From NCBI GenBank assembly GCA_030063045.1, contig JAQSEB010000032.1, forward strand, positions 310,001 to 374,000: a DNA stretch of 64,000 nt. The letters are read 5' to 3'. Under the pieces are notes generated by a model. It saw only the letters and a list, made by a program, of their open reading frames with translations. It did no database searches and was not told the origin of the DNA. Shown here one piece after another: positions 37,501-49,134 of the stretch. The translations under genes and the position numbers were made by a program. Position 1 is the stretch's first letter, and each line of letters starts with the position of its first letter. The DNA is from Pratylenchus scribneri (lineage: Eukaryota; Nematoda; Chromadorea; Rhabditida; Pratylenchidae).

Positions 37501-39001
37501 CACACAACAAATTTACATTTTTGGATACACCCAAACCGTACAAATATTCACAAACAATCCTCCTCCATATTTACAATGGATGAATGTGGATTGGGATGAA
37601 AGAGGGCAATATTGGTGGGAATCGGGAATGAATTGTGTGCTTTTGCATTGCAATTCCCCCAAATATTTTCCTTCCTCCTCTTTTCGGCTGTTTGCTTCCC
37701 CCACCAATGTCCCTCATTATTCGCACACATTTCCTCCTCGTCCATTTTCCTCAACAACGGAGCACGGAGGCCCCCAATCCCCTCATCCTTTAAGCCTGCG
37801 TTCTTTGCTCGTCCCCAACAATCCACCAACCACCTCATCCTCCATCCATCCTTTCATCCCTCACAATCCGTCCCAAAAGCAACCCTCCAGCAGTACCACC
37901 ACCAAATCCTCCATCGTCCATTCTCTTCTTCGTCTTCCTTCTCTTCTCCACCATCATCCCCCCAAGTGCTACTATGTGTATATTTGGACTGGCCGCCGGT
38001 TCACCCCGCCGGCTTTGAGCGCTCTTTGGGGCGGGTACTCTCTGGGAGGATTTAAGGCTAACCCCCAGGGTCCACCACACATTCCCCTCTCCATACTTTT
38101 TCCCCGCACATTTGCTCATTTATGTGTGCAAAATTGTATTTGGTTGGGGTGTTTGAAAAGGCAAATGTTAAATGAACCATGGACGAACAAAAATACAATT
38201 GGTTACCACAGGGATTCAGAGATTTAAAGGCTTTACTGATTTTAGACCTCAGCAAAATATATTTTGTTGGAAATGTGGTCAACCAAATCCCTAAAGAGAC
38301 AATTTAAGACTAATTATGGGTCTTTTAAAAGGCTAAATTTTTAAAGGCTAAGTTGAGAGCTAGAAAATTTCAAAATTTTTCTGTAGAGATTTTCGATTAG
38401 GGATTTTGGGGGTAAATCCTTTGAAAATACCCATAATTTGATAAAGGAATTTTAAAATTCCGGTTTATATGTAAGAAACCTTTAGCATAGTCCATCGTCC
38501 GAAATTCATAAAACATCTTTTAGTTTAAGATTTTCTATTACAATTTCCCTTACATTCATTGCTCATTTATTTGTGCAAAAATTGCAAAAACAATTTACTT
38601 GCTTGCGTGTAGAAGGTAATGGACCGGCCAAAAAAATGTATGGTAGGGATGAAGCACCTCATAAATAAAAATGTTGGTTGATTCGCTGCACGCCACATTT
38701 TCCACAACACATTTTTCACATCCCATAAATGAATTCACCAGCCACCAAATAAAGGAGAAAAGGATGTTTGTGAGTGCCTATATTGCGTATATTTAATATG
38801 TTATATGTGTGCTGCGATGCGGCTATTTTAGTTGGGTGTTGGGCACACGACAAAATATGTGGGGAGATTGGAAATGGGGAAAATTGTCAACAAAAAAAGG
38901 AAAAAATTTTTTCATTTTAGAAGAGTGGTTGAGAGAGCAAAGTATATTAAAAAGACAAAATTGGAAGAATAGGAAAAAAATATAATTAGCCACAAAGTGC
39001 C
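34576..39001. other. 4.4 kb without a supported gene
   Basis: Pyrimidine- and purine-skewed, locally GC-richer DNA. It gives many long but unconvincing frames on both strands at 35000-36200 and 37350-38230. The longest, 37349-38227 (+), is 292 codons of Ser/Pro/His-rich sequence starting MVRTSIVRLSFHLFLLYSGA. 36816-37000 repeats a TTTTTCCGTCAATCAAAA word twice. No tRNA, rRNA or spliced-leader RNA gene was recognised. Confidence 0.3.
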
Positions 39002-41883
39002 ATGTCCAAAGAGCAACAACATCCACAACATCCTTACCAAACACGGGGAGCACAAAAACGGAGCAGCATTGCGGAACAGCAACAACAAAAAAGGGAACGG
39101 GAAAGCCAAGAACAGCAAATGACGGCACCAAAAGGTCAACAGCAATCATTCGAACAACAAATCCAACAAAACAATACAAAATTGCAAATGAAATCATCAT
39201 CAGCAGCAGCCAGTGAAAGTGAAGAGAATAACAGCGGCGGCAGCAACAATTCCACTGCAACTTCGGGTTATCAACAATTTTTGCAGAAGCAGAACAGCAT
39301 GTTCAGCAACACAAACAGCAACAATTCGCAATTCTCAATGTACAGCAGTGGGGCGGTGGCGCGAATGGATGATGAAGGTTTTGACGAATATTTATTGAAA
39401 TAAAATTTACATGATATTGGTAATTTTTAAATCATTTTCGAATTTTTTTTAAATGATTTTGATTCTTAAGAATGGAAAACCTGAAGATTTTAATAAAGAA
39501 TTCAACAAAATTATAATGATAATTAATGAACAGCGTTTAAATTTTTCAATTGGCAAAAATATGAAAATCTGATTAAGATTTCACATATGACAACAATAAA
39601 GTTTCGAAAACTAAATATATATCAATTTTATTTGGTTTTCATTACAATTTTGTGATTAAAATTCACTCGAAAACCCTGCTCAAAAAATGAAAGAAAAGTT
39701 TGCAAACATTGAACAACAAATAAAATCAGTAAATTGGCTGACAATTTTCCATTTTCCAAACATAAATTTTGGCTAATTTTGATTTTTGCAGATCCAATAT
39801 TCACTCTGGACGAAGAGGTGCATGCCAAAGCCATTGAACGCACGCGACATTACACCGCTGATTTTGATCCAACCGTTTCGGATGATGACGGTTCGAAATT
39901 CAAATTATTAAAATGATTTTAATTATTTAAGAATTCCAAAAAGATTTACACGGCGGCCGGGCCTATTCCGTCTCCACCAGATTTCCGCCACGTGTTCGCC
40001 ATAGCGGCCGTTCGGGTAAGCAAATTTGGGAAAGAATTATTAGAGAAAAATCGCAAGACCTTAATAAATCTGAAATATTTTTCCAAAATCTATCGATTTG
40101 GCTAATCTCAGTTCTTAATTAAAAATCATTAATTATTTAAATTGGCTAACATATTCGAAAGATATGGCCTAAAAAATTTTTAAAGACTAAAATCAATAAT
40201 AATCAATAATTAATTTAAATCCAATTTCACTTCCAATTCTCTTTTCAATAGGTCACCCCCACCAAAACACTACGGGCATTTTGCATCATCACAAATTGGG
40301 CGGCGAATCCTTTGGGTCGGCGGCGCCCCCACCAATCATTCCAGCCTCCTTGCCAATCCAAATCAGTCGCGGGTTTCAATGGCCTCCACGGGAATTGGTC
40401 GGGAGTTTGAGCGAAGAGGAGGAAACAAATTTAGTGACGGCGGAAAAATGCGGAGGAGGATTGAACTTGTTGGAGAGGGCCAGAGCCAGAACCACGGTAT
40501 TCCAAAATATATAAAAATTAAATATTTTTTCCAAAATTAAGATCAATCCATTTTCGGCGGGTGATATCGATACGGGTGAGGCCAATGTTCAGCAACAAAA
40601 AATGGGCGGCGGCCAAAATCAAAACGGGTCAGAGAGGGAGGAACAAATTGGGCAGCAGGAGGGAGAAGATTTGTATGGACGAATGCAGGCATATTCACGA
40701 TCAATTCAGCCGGAGGATGATCCGGTAAGAGAGAAGTTTTTGAGTTATAAAATAATTTATTTTTACGGTAAAAATAATGAAATTGTTAAATTTGAGAATC
40801 AAAAATGCTATTAAATTTCCAAGAAAGTTCGTTGTGTTGATTATAGCTCAGTTGGTAGTCATCTCTATTAAGTAAGCAAAGGGTTGACAGTTCAATTCCG
40901 GCCCGCTCCATTAAATTTTTTCTCCTTTTTAAAATAAAAATTGGTCCATTCAAATCAAATTGAAAATTTTAAAAGGATTTTTTGACCAGCAATAAAACAA
41001 ATTTTTTATATATTTCGATAAAAATAAAAAGCTGCAAAAAATTGTAGAAAGTTAAATTATTATTTTCGTCCATCTTGATTATAAAGTTCCATTGATTGTC
41101 AATTATAAAGTCTAGTCTAGCTCAGTGGTATTTAGCCTTGATTAAGATAGAAAAGGTCACCGGTTCAATTCCAGTGGGCACCAAAATAATTTTTTCTCCT
41201 TTTTCGATAAAAAAATTGGATAAATTCAAATCTAAATGAACTTTAATTCAATTATTTTTAGGAGCGCATTTTCGGTGAACGTCCACATCGCCGCTATTCA
41301 ATCTCAATCAAACACGTCCATCCAACTGTTACCGAAGGGGCCAATCACAATGATGGTGGGACGGGTGAATTATTGCTGGAAACGAGCGAAGAATTGGGCG
41401 GAGGAGAAGGCGGAAATGATCCACACGGGGAGGACAGCATTGGAGGCGAAAACATTCCACCCGGCTTAATGGCCAACATCAACAACAATTCGAGCAACAT
41501 TCCAACGGCGGCCAATCCAATGGGTGGGCATAAATTAAATTATCAAAAATTTTCATATTTTGGGGTTACCATTTAGCAAGAAAAATGAACAAAATTGAGG
41601 CACTATTCGTATTTAAAATTCTTAATTAATAATTAACCAAATACCTAAGGAAAATGTTTTTTCGAATTAAAATTAATAATTAGTCAAAAAATATTTGTAA
41701 AATTTTGAGCTCTACCTTGATTTACCAAATTCTATTCAATTCATTAATTTTAATAAATTTCTTCCAATTTTAATAATTTCTGAATATTTTTAAGGTATAA
41801 TCGGTCAACCATCAACAGTGGGGAATGGAGGCGGCGGAAATGGCACTCCTCGCATCATTGTGCCGGCAAGTTTGCGCGGATGA
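39002..41883 (+). CDS. Unrecognised glutamine-rich, low-complexity protein
   Basis: Seven exons joining in phase: 39002-39377, 39792-39890, 39944-40015, 40252-40496, 40542-40724, 41262-41523, 41795-41883. The N-terminus is Gln/Ser/Asn-rich (MSKEQQHPQHPYQTRGAQKR, then SGYQQFLQKQNSMFSN). A more ordered stretch follows: DPIFTLDEEVHAKAIERTRH, YTADFDPTVSDDD, then RAYSVSTRFPPRVRHSGRSG. Next is an acidic/Gly-rich half (ELVGSLSEEEETNLV; ERIFGERPHRRYSISIKHVH). The C-terminus is TPRIIVPASLRG. No signal peptide or membrane helix is visible; Ser/Arg motifs suggest a phosphorylated cytosolic or nuclear protein. The consistent splicing and conserved-looking ends argue for a real gene; the family is not recognised. 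Confidence 0.62.
40846..40978 (+). repeat. tRNA-derived SINE, copy a
   Basis: A tRNA-like head (TATAGCTCAGTTGGTAG as box A, ACAGTTCAATTCCGG as box B) ends in CTCCA at 40910. A tail follows with TTTTTTCTCCTTTTT and AAAATTGG...AAATCAAATT. The acceptor stem does not pair. The tail is shared with copy b, which marks both as one retroposed family. It lies in intron 5 of the Gln-rich gene. Confidence 0.55.
41107..41240 (+). repeat. tRNA-derived SINE, copy b
   Basis: The head GTCTAGCTCAGTGGTATTTA (box A) and CACCGGTTCAATTCCAGTG (box B, T arm nearly paired) ends in GGGCACCA at 41182. The same tail follows as in copy a: TTTTTTCTCCTTTTT, AAAAATTGG and AAATTCAAAT. Same intron and orientation as copy a. 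Confidence 0.55.
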
Positions 41884-43668
41884 CAACCAAGATCACAAAA
41901 GACAATGCCAAACATTTTCAATCAATTCCCCCATCAAATGTGTTGCACCGAAACCGAACTTGGATGGATTTGCAAAAATGACTTCAATAACAAAAATTCT
42001 CTTTTTCTTCTCATTTCTCATAAAAAAACACTCCAAAAATTGCATTGAATTTATTTAAAATTTTTTGGGAGCTTCTCATTTCCGAATTGTAAAATTGTCA
42101 TCGTCTCAAAACAAATTTTCATTACATTTTTTGTCACTGATTTTCCAATTTGTCAAATTTCCTCCCAATCCTCTGGACCAATTCCCCCTAAAATGAACAC
42201 ATTTTATTCAATTTTGTTATTTGTTTTTGTTCGTTTTGTGTTGTCAAAAAAAAAGCATGGACAAAATTTCAAAAATACTCATTACATAAATTTCATTTTA
42301 GCTTTTACATTTGTTAAACACCATTTCCACATTGCTGGCTAATAAATTGTTTATTTAAATTTTATCCATTTTTTGGACCTCAATAAAGTATTTCTTCCAA
42401 TTATTTCCCACAAATTGAAAAATGTTCCATAGTCCAATTTCCAATGAAATTTCCCTATTCAAAACACAAAAAGTAAAAAAGTGGCAACATTGATGTGAAT
42501 TTGTTCATATTGTGAATTTCCCCCTCCCTCCCCCCTCTTCTCAACCTAAACAAATTCTATGCTGTAAAAATAGTAAAATGACTTCCTGGTTCCTGATTAA
42601 AACCTCGTCTACCCTCAACTGAGTCAATTCAATTATTTTATACTTGTATTTAAAAATGTGTTTTGTATTTTCCACACATCCCAATGAATCTATTATTTTT
42701 ATTTTATATATTCACCAATTTTTTCCAAACTTTCCTCCACATCGCACACAAAATTGATGTCTGTGTTTTGGGTGCACATTTTGCACATCAATTCTATTTT
42801 ATAAATATGTTTCATTGTTGTGTAGCAAATTTATGGATAAAATGTTTAAAAATTATCCAAATTTATTCATTAAAAAAGCATTAAAACAACAATAAAATTT
42901 TAATAAAATTCAGGTCAGACTTCCTTAAGATGGTCTTAACGGATTCGGGAAACATCATCATATTTTATTAAGTGTGTGTCCAAAAGGAGAAGAATTTTAT
43001 AAAATGAATATATATGGGAATATGGACTTAAAATTGGAAGAATACGGTACCTTAGGATTTAGGAATAAATATGACCAAAGGTAATATCAATATTTCAATA
43101 TTGGAGACGATGATATGCCCTCAAGACACGATGATGGGTCCATGCAATGGAGGTTGTCAACTTTGGAGAACAAATCCTACAGGGCAAATATTGTCTATCG
43201 TACTCTAAAAATAAATTCGGTGTAAACTTTAAATAGAGGAGATATTTGATGTGTAGATTGGCAAGGGAAATTGGTTGATATTTGAGGTGTTTTGGCTGGA
43301 AAGGAAATGAAAAATGAAGAATACATATTGGTTAAACTAATGGATTTTTAAAATGATATTTCTTTATTTACCAAGAATGAAATAAATTCTAATGCCCTTT
43401 TCCATATTTTACATTAATGCTTAAATTCACATTTTTAAAAACGAATTTTTACTGAACTTTTTATTAAAAAATGCCATTTTCCACTTTTTTTGCCTGAAAA
43501 AGCTTTGGTTTTTGTTGTTTCTAAATTTGTTGCACAAATTTGGATCCATTTTGATAAAAAAAAACACAACAGAAGTATTTGTTTAAAAAAATATATATTT
43601 AAAATTAAACACAATAAAATTAAAAATTAAAATTAATTTTTCTATTTTTTACAAATATTGTTCAATGT
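41884..43668. other. 3' flank and intergenic, no supported gene
   Basis: AT-rich sequence after the Gln-rich gene and after the convergent MBOAT7 stop. Several AATAAA-type words (for example 42890) could serve polyadenylation. The segment 43000-43300 resembles decayed coding or repeat DNA but has no readable frame. Confidence 0.3.
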
Positions 43669-46600
43669 TCACTCTTCTTTTACTAATTCTTCTCTTTTTG
43701 TCATTTGTCTTTTTTGCCAATTTTCCCAACTGAATATTCCAATCAAAACTGCTAACATTGTCAAATGAGTGTGGAAAAACCTATGGAAAAAATTACGAAT
43801 TAATTTTAATTAATTTAATTGCTTACATTTTTGACCAAAGAGCCAATGTGTGCCATCCATCTAAGAGAAGGAATCCAGCGGCCATAAATTCGAAGCCGCG
43901 CATTCGAATGAAACTCCATCTGGGACGATGGTGAATTATTAAATATAATTGAAAATATTTTAAAATTATGGAAATTATAAATTCAAAAAATAAAGTAAAA
44001 ATAATTATATAAAATAATTTAAATCATTACAAAATTTGAATCCATTTTGGGCGATTGGCCTCCGGAAATACACTGAACAATTTATCCTCTGCAGCCGTAC
44101 AAATTGGAACTGTCAAGAAAGACAGAAAATAGCCGGGATGGACGCCATGCCAAAATGCACTGACTAACATTGTGTACGGTAATCTGAAATTATGAGGAAA
44201 AAGAGAATTGGTGTAAAGCAATATATAGTTAGTTAATTGGATGTGACCAAAATTTATTGTAGTATAATATATATAACTAATTATCAGTCCTAATCTAGGG
44301 CTAAGTTGTTTACTAGTAACTCCGATGGACGGGAGAGGAATTAGGGTAAACTTGATTTTAAATTTAAATTATTATTTATTATTGGGGGAAAATGTGAATG
44401 GTAAAAAAGGCATTTGAGAGGAAAAAGTGTGGTTATTAAAAATGCAGGAATTGGGGCAATATTTGATTGATAGGGTGATGGCTGATGGTGCGATTAGGCA
44501 AAAAATGATAGGAGTACAGTATGACAAATAGGAAAGGCCATTATAGGCTTTACTGGCATTGACTTTCTCTTCTTGTATTTTTGGAAATTATTTGCCAAAA
44601 TGTGATTTTGCTTTTCCGGAAAATGTTCGCCAAACAAATGTTTTCATTCTTTCCGGAAAATGTTCACAAAAATGCGTTTCTCCTTTTCCGGACTAATTGA
44701 ATATATTTCCGGAAAAAAACATACGCATACTTGCTATATTATTTTTTGATAAAATTTTCCGACAAATTTTTTTATATGTTTTTGTAATTTTTTATTTTTT
44801 AAGAATCGAATAAGATAATTTTTAGAGAGAGGATGGATGTGGGATTGGTGAATTTCCACAACAAAGCTAACCGCAATGCACGGCTGCCACATCGACGATA
44901 GACGAAATTTGCAAGCCAAAATTGGACACTTCGATTCCATGCCCGAATGCCTGACCGGAATCCATCACTATGTTCCACTTTAGGGATGTCCAAATTTGTA
45001 ATTGTTTCACAGTCAAATTCCATTTCTGTATCCTCGGCTGACCAATCCAAATTACTGTGCGGAGGAAATATTAATAATTGAAAAGATATTTATTAAAAAT
45101 CTCTATGTATTGGATGGAATGGGATTATTGTTTAATTTGATTCTTTGAAAATTAAAAATCCCAATTCAAAACAAAAAGATATATTCTTTAAAATCTATTA
45201 TATTCATAAAATTAAAATAAAATTAATTTATTTAAGGAAACGAAAAAAGACTGATAATTTAAATATTCTCTAAATGAAATTCCAACTAAAAAGTAATGGT
45301 AAAAATAAATTTAAATGTATCGAGATTTTAATTGGAATTATTTAAAAAATCACTCAAAAACTGCCAAATTTTTCGGTCCTCTTCCCGCCTCAGAATTGGC
45401 CAGTTTTGGGTAAATGCCAATGCCGGCCATCAGGCAAATTGACTCAGCCACCATCCAAGCGGAATAAATTCGCATTCGAAGATGTACAAAAGCGAGAGCA
45501 ACCCAAAGAAAAAGCAGCGGCAATTTTCCATCAAATTGGTCAAGATTGGGGCCACGAATTGCCTATGATGAAATTTTGATATACAAATCTAATTAATAAA
45601 ATTATCTTTTAAACAATTTATTTTTTACTATTAAAAGCGGTATATAGAGAAATGATTAAAGTGATTCTTATTTAAAATTCCATTTTTCTTTGAGTACTTA
45701 AAAACTTAAAACTTTGAAAAATAATGCTTTATTTTAATAATATAATCCAAAAAGTTAATTTTCCCTTTAAAGTAAAGATATTTGACTTTGACCTCAAGGC
45801 ATTTCTTTAAGTAAATATTAAAAAAATTTTTTTGCATTTCAAATAATTTTCCTATTCCCGTAAACTAACATTGACTGGGTCCAACCATGTCATAAAAATG
45901 AGGGCTGGCAATGACCAACAAAGAATGCCCATTTTTTGCATAATCAATGGCCTCAATTTCTGCCAACAAAGTGGCCTCCTCCAATGCCGAAATGAATCCG
46001 AATATGTGGCATAGGTGTAATAGGGACCTTCCAATGGATAATTTTTTTTCGGATAAATTTAATAATTTAACCAGTGAATAATCCAATGAAACTGTACAAA
46101 TAGTTGAATGCCTCAAAAGTGGTTGGTTCCTTCGAAATGCAATTGCTCATTTTATTGTCCTCCTTTTTAGTTTGCCGTATATCCGCAATTTCATAGCTGA
46201 GGCCAATTGTCTGAATAAAAAATGGTGCAAAAATATTTTAAAATTTTACTTGATAATTTTTAAAAATATTAATAGTGAATTAAGACCCAATTAATTTCTA
46301 AGTTCTTTGTCAAAACTTCGATCTAATCCGAAACAAAAAATAAATTAATTTATGAGCATTTAAACAAAATCAATGATAATAGATTCGTGCTTAGATACTA
46401 TAATTCATTGAATTTCTTTTATTGAAGCACTTTAATCCGTTCATTTTTTTAACTTATGATAATCACTTCTGAAAGAATTTAAACCATTTTAGGATGTCCC
46501 TAACCCAAACCAAATCCTCTAAATTTATGATAATTTCCAATTTTTAATTTCAATAAAACCCGAAGAGTGAGGATCAGTTGGATGGCATTTGTGACGAATT

Positions 46601-47112
46601 CGAGGCGAGGAAGCCCAACAAAATGCATTGTCCGAAGGGCGCCCAAATAGGCAAAAGTGCCAAAAAATGACAAATTTGTCATCAATCTGGGAATGTTTAA
46701 AGGAATTATTTAATTTCTTAATGATTCGAAATTTCTTTTGGAAACATTCGAGTTTTCTGTCTCCATTCTTGTTTCAAATTCCAGAAAAATAAATGGAAAT
46801 ATTTTTCTAATTTAAAAATAGCCAATTTTCATAATATTCCATAAAATATTAAATTTGGTCCATCAAAAAGAATTTGTTTTTTATTATATCTCCAAATTCG
46901 AATTACTTTGTCTCTTTGATGGTTTTGTGTAGAATGAGATGGCCAATGACCAAAAGCAATGAGCACAAAGCCATTGGCCCGGAAACGGCCAAAACAATTG
47001 TCAAACCAATTAGTCCATCCACTTTTCGACGAAATTCGATTGGCGAAAATTGACGAAGTAGAAAAGCAGTTAATGCAGAAATGAGCAATAAAAAAGCGTA
47101 GATGAGATCACC
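43669..47112 (-). CDS. MBOAT7: Lysophosphatidylinositol acyltransferase, MBOAT7 type
   Basis: Multi-pass ER membrane O-acyltransferase that transfers polyunsaturated acyl chains (arachidonate or EPA) to lysophosphatidylinositol; C. elegans has MBOA-7. Exons: 47112-46907, 46686-46560, 46210-46072, 46027-45870, 45562-45362, 45054-44872, 44183-44031, 43919-43827, 43780-43669. Segments match human MBOAT7 in order: LEFVTNAIQLILTLRVL, GPYYTYATYSDSF, LRMRIYSAWMVAES, MEFDCETITNLD, IRAWNRSVQFWLANFVYRRC, then the active-site histidine block MLVSAFWHGVHPGYFLSFLT (human MLLSAYWHGLHPGYYLSFLT), and MRGFEFMAAGFLLLD. The C-terminal tail is charged (KREELVKEE). The first exon, carrying the start codon, was not found upstream of the CAG at 47113. 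Confidence 0.93.
44565..44710. repeat. Dispersed repeat with CTTTTCCGGAAAATGTTCGC words
   Basis: Contains three TTTCCGGA words with CAAAATG spacers. The same words occur in inverted order at 9365-9490 (GGCGAACATTTTTC, ACATTTTCCGGGGAAG, ACACATTATGGCAAA), so this is a two-copy dispersed repeat at least. It lies in an MBOAT7 intron. Confidence 0.5.
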
Positions 47113-48578
47113 CTGAGAAATTTTAAATAAAAATTTTTGTGAAAACGAATTTCAAATCGGATTCAATAAAATTTTGGGATAGAATTAGATCTACATTGGT
47201 TTTTGACTCAGAGCTCAAATGAGGCAATTGCCAATGTGAGAAAGTAATATACCATTCAAAAAAACCTTGAAAATCCTCAATAAAATTGACTTTGTAAAAT
47301 TACATGCTTTGAATTTAATTAACCTGAATTTTTGAAGAAAAGCCATTTTTAAAGGTATTTTAAGGTTTCCGATTGTATATTGACTCTTTAATTCGATGTT
47401 TCCTTGTTGAATTTTAGCTGAAAGTACGGCCCCAAGTACTGGATCTGACAAGTGATTCAGCGACTATATTCCGGTTTTTAAACTTTCAAAAGGGAATCAA
47501 CTAATTTCGGAAGGCGATATATCATTTAAAGAATTGCATTTCCTCTATAAAATGGCTTAATTTGTTTTTTTTTTTAAAATTAATTTAAAAAATAAAATTC
47601 CGATATATGTTGAGAACAAATCGTGTCTTTCAGCTGATGGAGGGACATTGCATTTATCTTCCAAAACTTTTGTAATTAAAATAATTAAATAATATTAAGC
47701 TATTTTATAGAGGAAATCAAGCCCTTTCGAATGATATATAATCGTTTTCCCAAATTAGGTTAACTCTTTGAGTTATTGGGCGAAAGCCGATGGAGGTACT
47801 CATTCATAATTACGCAATCGTTATTTTTGTTTTTGACTTTGCATTTTAATTTCAGCATAAAAATAGAATTTCCAATTTTCATCCAAATCCAATTCTATGA
47901 AAAAATTAATTCCCGAAAAACCTTGGCCCGTAGTAGGAAATTCGAGAAGAAATCGCCGCCGGCAATATTTGATTGCATTTTCCTTTTATTTAACTAGCAA
48001 AAGCAAGGGCCTATATTGCACCAACAAATTGAGGCCGGCATACAGTTTGGCAATTGGCAAAGACCAAAATTGGACATCGAATGAATCAAAATTTTGTGAA
48101 AATATACAAAAAAAAATTAATTTTTACAATAAATTTAATTTTATTGAATTTTGCATTTTGTTATTTGACAATTTGCCTATTTTCCTGAAGACTGAAGAGA
48201 GAGAAGAAAAGAATGATGAGAAGCGAAAAAGACACAAACACGACACGTACATATATGTATTCCCAAAAATCGTTGATGAGAGTGACCAAAGCCAAAATGC
48301 AGAATTCTCAAAATAAAAATAGAAATACCCACAAATAAAATAAAAATATCAAACTTTATATATGTTAGAAATCCAAATTGCCTTATTAAAATGTTTTAAA
48401 ATTGAATAAATTCCATTAAATAAATGTACAAAACGATATAAGACATGCTATCAAATTAATAATCATTAAAAGTCCTGTTTTATCGCACACAATTCTGGAA
48501 TTTATTACATCATAATGCGCTCTCACGCACGCGGAAGAAAACAGATTAACAAACCTGCCTTTTAGCCTAACAAATTCT
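47113..48578. other. Upstream of MBOAT7; one weak ORF
   Basis: Should hold the missing MBOAT7 first exon and promoter. The plus-strand frame 47897-48316 (139 codons, Lys/Arg/Glu-rich second half) has no recognisable domain and no supported introns. It is recorded as possible only. Confidence 0.3.
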
Positions 48579-49134
48579 ATTCAAACGGCTACATGACACT
48601 TGGTCCAAAGACTATTTGGTCCAAAGGAATAAAAACTACCATTTGGTCCAAAGTAATAAAAACTACCTTTTGGTCCAAAACCATTTGGTCCAAAATTCAT
48701 TTGGTCCAAAAGGCATAAAATAATCATTTGGTCCAAAATGGAAAATAAGAGCTATACTTGGTTAAATAAATTCCGATTTCAACTATACAGGGGTTTTCGA
48801 CCATCCCGGATCCGAATCTGGCATCAGATTTTGGAAATTCGGTAATTTCAATAAACTATTGGCAGATAATTTAACGAAGGGAAAAATCAAGATATATTTG
48901 GTGAATTGGAAAAATCTAGTTTAAAATTAATCGTACCATTGACACAAAAAATTTGTACCATTGAAGTAAAAAGTTGTGCCAAAGACTTAAATGTTTGCCA
49001 TCGATTATTGAGGCTGTCGAATCCTCTAAAAATTTGTTTAAACAAATATGTAAAGATTTTATGCAAAAATAAAATAAATTGATCAAAATTGCAAAAATAA
49101 AAGATAATAGTTGAATAAATGGAAAATAATATAA

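Noticed and set aside
37349..38227. 292-codon plus-strand open frame starting with a hydrophobic segment
   Set aside because: Ser/Pro/His-rich translation of pyrimidine-rich DNA, with overlapping open frames on both strands. No domain, no splice pattern and no codon bias seen, so it was not called a gene.
40846..41182. Functional tRNA genes
   Set aside because: Box A and box B words are present, but acceptor stems do not pair, and both copies share a non-tRNA tail.
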